From DASWTL01 sp966250385 (GTDB lineage Bacteria > Bacteroidota > Bacteroidia > Sphingobacteriales > Sphingobacteriaceae), in NCBI GenBank assembly GCA_966250385.1, contig CBINHC010000012.1, positions 78,058-142,057 on the forward strand: 64,000 nt of DNA, in the 5' to 3' direction. Position 1 is the stretch's first letter. Each line of letters begins with the position of its first letter. Both the position numbers and the translations under genes were made by a program. Positions 63,164 to 64,000 of the stretch are shown here, piece after piece. Under the pieces are notes generated by a model. It was not told the DNA's origin and did not search any database. It saw nothing but the letters and a program-made list of their open reading frames with translations.

Positions 63164-63703
63164 ATGAAAAAATTGGCAAAACTTCACGTCATCGTTGTTT
63201 CCGTTCTGCTGGTCTTCGCATGCCAGAAAGAAACTGACCAAACTCTGAGACCTGCTGCTACGTTAGACAACATAGCCCAGTCAACCAAAACTACTCCGCC
63301 CGGCTACATCCCCTGCCAGGGCAAATGCTGTGCTTTTTCACAGGGATACTGGTTCGCCAAGCCGAACGTGGTCTGGTCCCTTCCCCTGACTCTGGGGGGC
63401 CAGACGTACACCAAAGCGGAAGGCCAGGCGATCTGGGATGCGGTCAAAGGCGGAAACAACAGTCCTCTATTCAAAGCATTCTTCCAGGGAAGCGCGCTCG
63501 TCCTTAGCGGCACGGCAAAAGAATGTTCCGATGAGATCTACCGGGACATGATATACTTCAACGATCTTCTGGGAACGCTGCCTAAAATCAAGCCGAACAA
63601 CCTGAACCAATTATCGTCAGCGATCTCCGAAAGCGACCAGACCAGGTTACAGAAGATCGCCGGAAAAATCGGGGACTGGATCGATCAAAATCACTGTGAC
63701 TAA
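63164..63703 (+). CDS. Cysteine-rich lipoprotein with QGYW motif
   Basis: The 179-residue protein has a lipoprotein signal ending VLLVFAC (lipid Cys20), then a short disordered stretch and PCQGKCCAFSQGYWFAKPNV (about 50-69). CxxSQGYW with a following aromatic segment recalls short motifs of secreted Bacteroidota proteins of unknown role. Further cysteines are Cys51, Cys55, Cys56, Cys121 and Cys178, enough for two disulfides. The frame is open back to 63110; ATG 63164 starts the signal. A 13-bp terminator follows. Confidence 0.8.
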   Translation: MKKLAKLHVIVVSVLLVFACQKETDQTLRPAATLDNIAQSTKTTPPGYIPCQGKCCAFSQGYWFAKPNVVWSLPLTLGGQTYTKAEGQAIWDAVKGGNNSPLFKAFFQGSALVLSGTAKECSDEIYRDMIYFNDLLGTLPKIKPNNLNQLSSAISESDQTRLQKIAGKIGDWIDQNHCD

Positions 63704-63744
63704 CTTTCCGGCAGGCCTGCAGAGCTGACCTGCATGATCTGCCT

Positions 63745-63780
63745 GCAGAAGTCCTGTCTTTTACAGGACTTCTGCATTTA
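63745..63780 (+). terminator. Terminator after the QGYW lipoprotein gene
   Basis: GCAGAAGTCCTGT (63745-63757) and ACAGGACTTCTGC (63763-63775) form a perfect 13-bp stem with a five-base loop, followed by ATTTAGC (short T-run). It starts 41 bp past the stop. Confidence 0.78.
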
Positions 63781-63977
63781 GCATGATCCGGTTGTCATAA
63801 AAGGGCTTTCCGAAGCATCGCTGACGCACCTGAAAGGCTGACCATTCTGGGACTTTTCGAACCACCGCAACTGACTGACATACTGCATTTAACAAAATCG
63901 AATCCGCATTGAAACTGCGTTAATTTTTTTTTGTTAAATATTCAGTCAAATAATTAACAAACTAAAATCTGGAAAAG

Positions 63978-64000
63978 ATGAAAACGAAAATGCTAATCGT
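63978..64000 (+). CDS. Start of a further gene, cut by the window edge
   Basis: ATG at 63978 after AAAAG is followed by AAAACGAAAATGCTAATC (MKTKMLI), a start typical of a signal peptide. Only seven codons are visible. AT-rich sequence upstream fits an intergenic promoter. Confidence 0.3.

Noticed and set aside
1..64000. tRNA, CRISPR, insertion sequence or phage genes
   Set aside because: No cloverleaf with a TTCRANY arm, no regular direct repeats, and no transposase or integrase motif was found on reading both strands.

Overview
The window is a contiguous piece of a Bacteroidota chromosome of roughly 50 % G+C by eye, probably from the Chitinophagales/Sphingobacteriales side of the phylum. 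The signs are: a b558-type sdhC followed by a Bacteroidota-type sdhA; an arginine cluster built around an N-acyl-ornithine carbamoyltransferase (argF'); a protein carrying the IPExxxVDY motif beside acpP-fabF-rnc; a DUF4920 protein; a large B12-dependent ribonucleotide reductase; and promoters of the Bacteroidota form TTTG-N19-TAnnTTTG (clearest upstream of rplM and acpP). No tRNA, rRNA, insertion sequence, prophage, CRISPR array or defence locus was found.

Layout. 1-4.1 kb: sdhC-sdhA, the nuclease-like phosphoesterase pdeM, and the periplasmic protease htrA (all minus). 4.3-8.1 kb: dapF and a large SNF2-type helicase (plus). 8.1-11.6 kb: aat and the minus run rbfA - hemolysin III - M23 peptidase - TonB-domain protein - small membrane protein. 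11.8-16.3 kb: a small surface-glycan block (FkbM methyltransferase, WbsX-type enzyme, three glycosyltransferases). 16.4-24 kb: meaB, an abundant OmpA-family porin with its terminator, a 46-residue membrane protein, ridA, an EamA permease, recG and an MFS carrier. 24-31.4 kb (minus): an ABC exporter, the translation and nucleotide genes frr, pyrH, nagA, tsf, rpsB, rpsI and rplM.

31.5-36.1 kb: a secreted creatininase-family enzyme, a periplasmic GMC oxidoreductase with its small subunit, an acyl-CoA desaturase and a DUF4920 protein. 36.5-45.3 kb: a nearly complete, tightly overlapping arginine operon (GNAT acetyltransferase - argG - argC - argD - argF' - argB - argE-type M20 hydrolase - GNAT - argH) followed by an aminotransferase. 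46.7-59 kb: mixed housekeeping genes (rsmI-like methylase, a frameshifted VOC gene, miaE, a two-part FemAB/GNAT protein, nadD, gmk, yicC, plsC-like, rnc, fabF, acpP, IPExxxVDY gene, pyk). 59.4-62.7 kb: nrdJ, preceded by an 11-bp inverted repeat of DnaA-box-like sequence. The window ends with a cysteine-rich lipoprotein carrying a QGYW motif and the first codons of another gene.

No wholly new multi-gene system was found. The most useful leads are the DnaA-box-like inverted repeat before nrdJ, the arginine cluster (cysteine-rich candidate acetylglutamate synthase and a valine at the substrate-selecting position of argF'), the single-base frameshift in the VOC gene, the long hairpin between rpsB and tsf, and -10 elements lying so close to yicC and miaE starts that leaderless mRNAs are possible.
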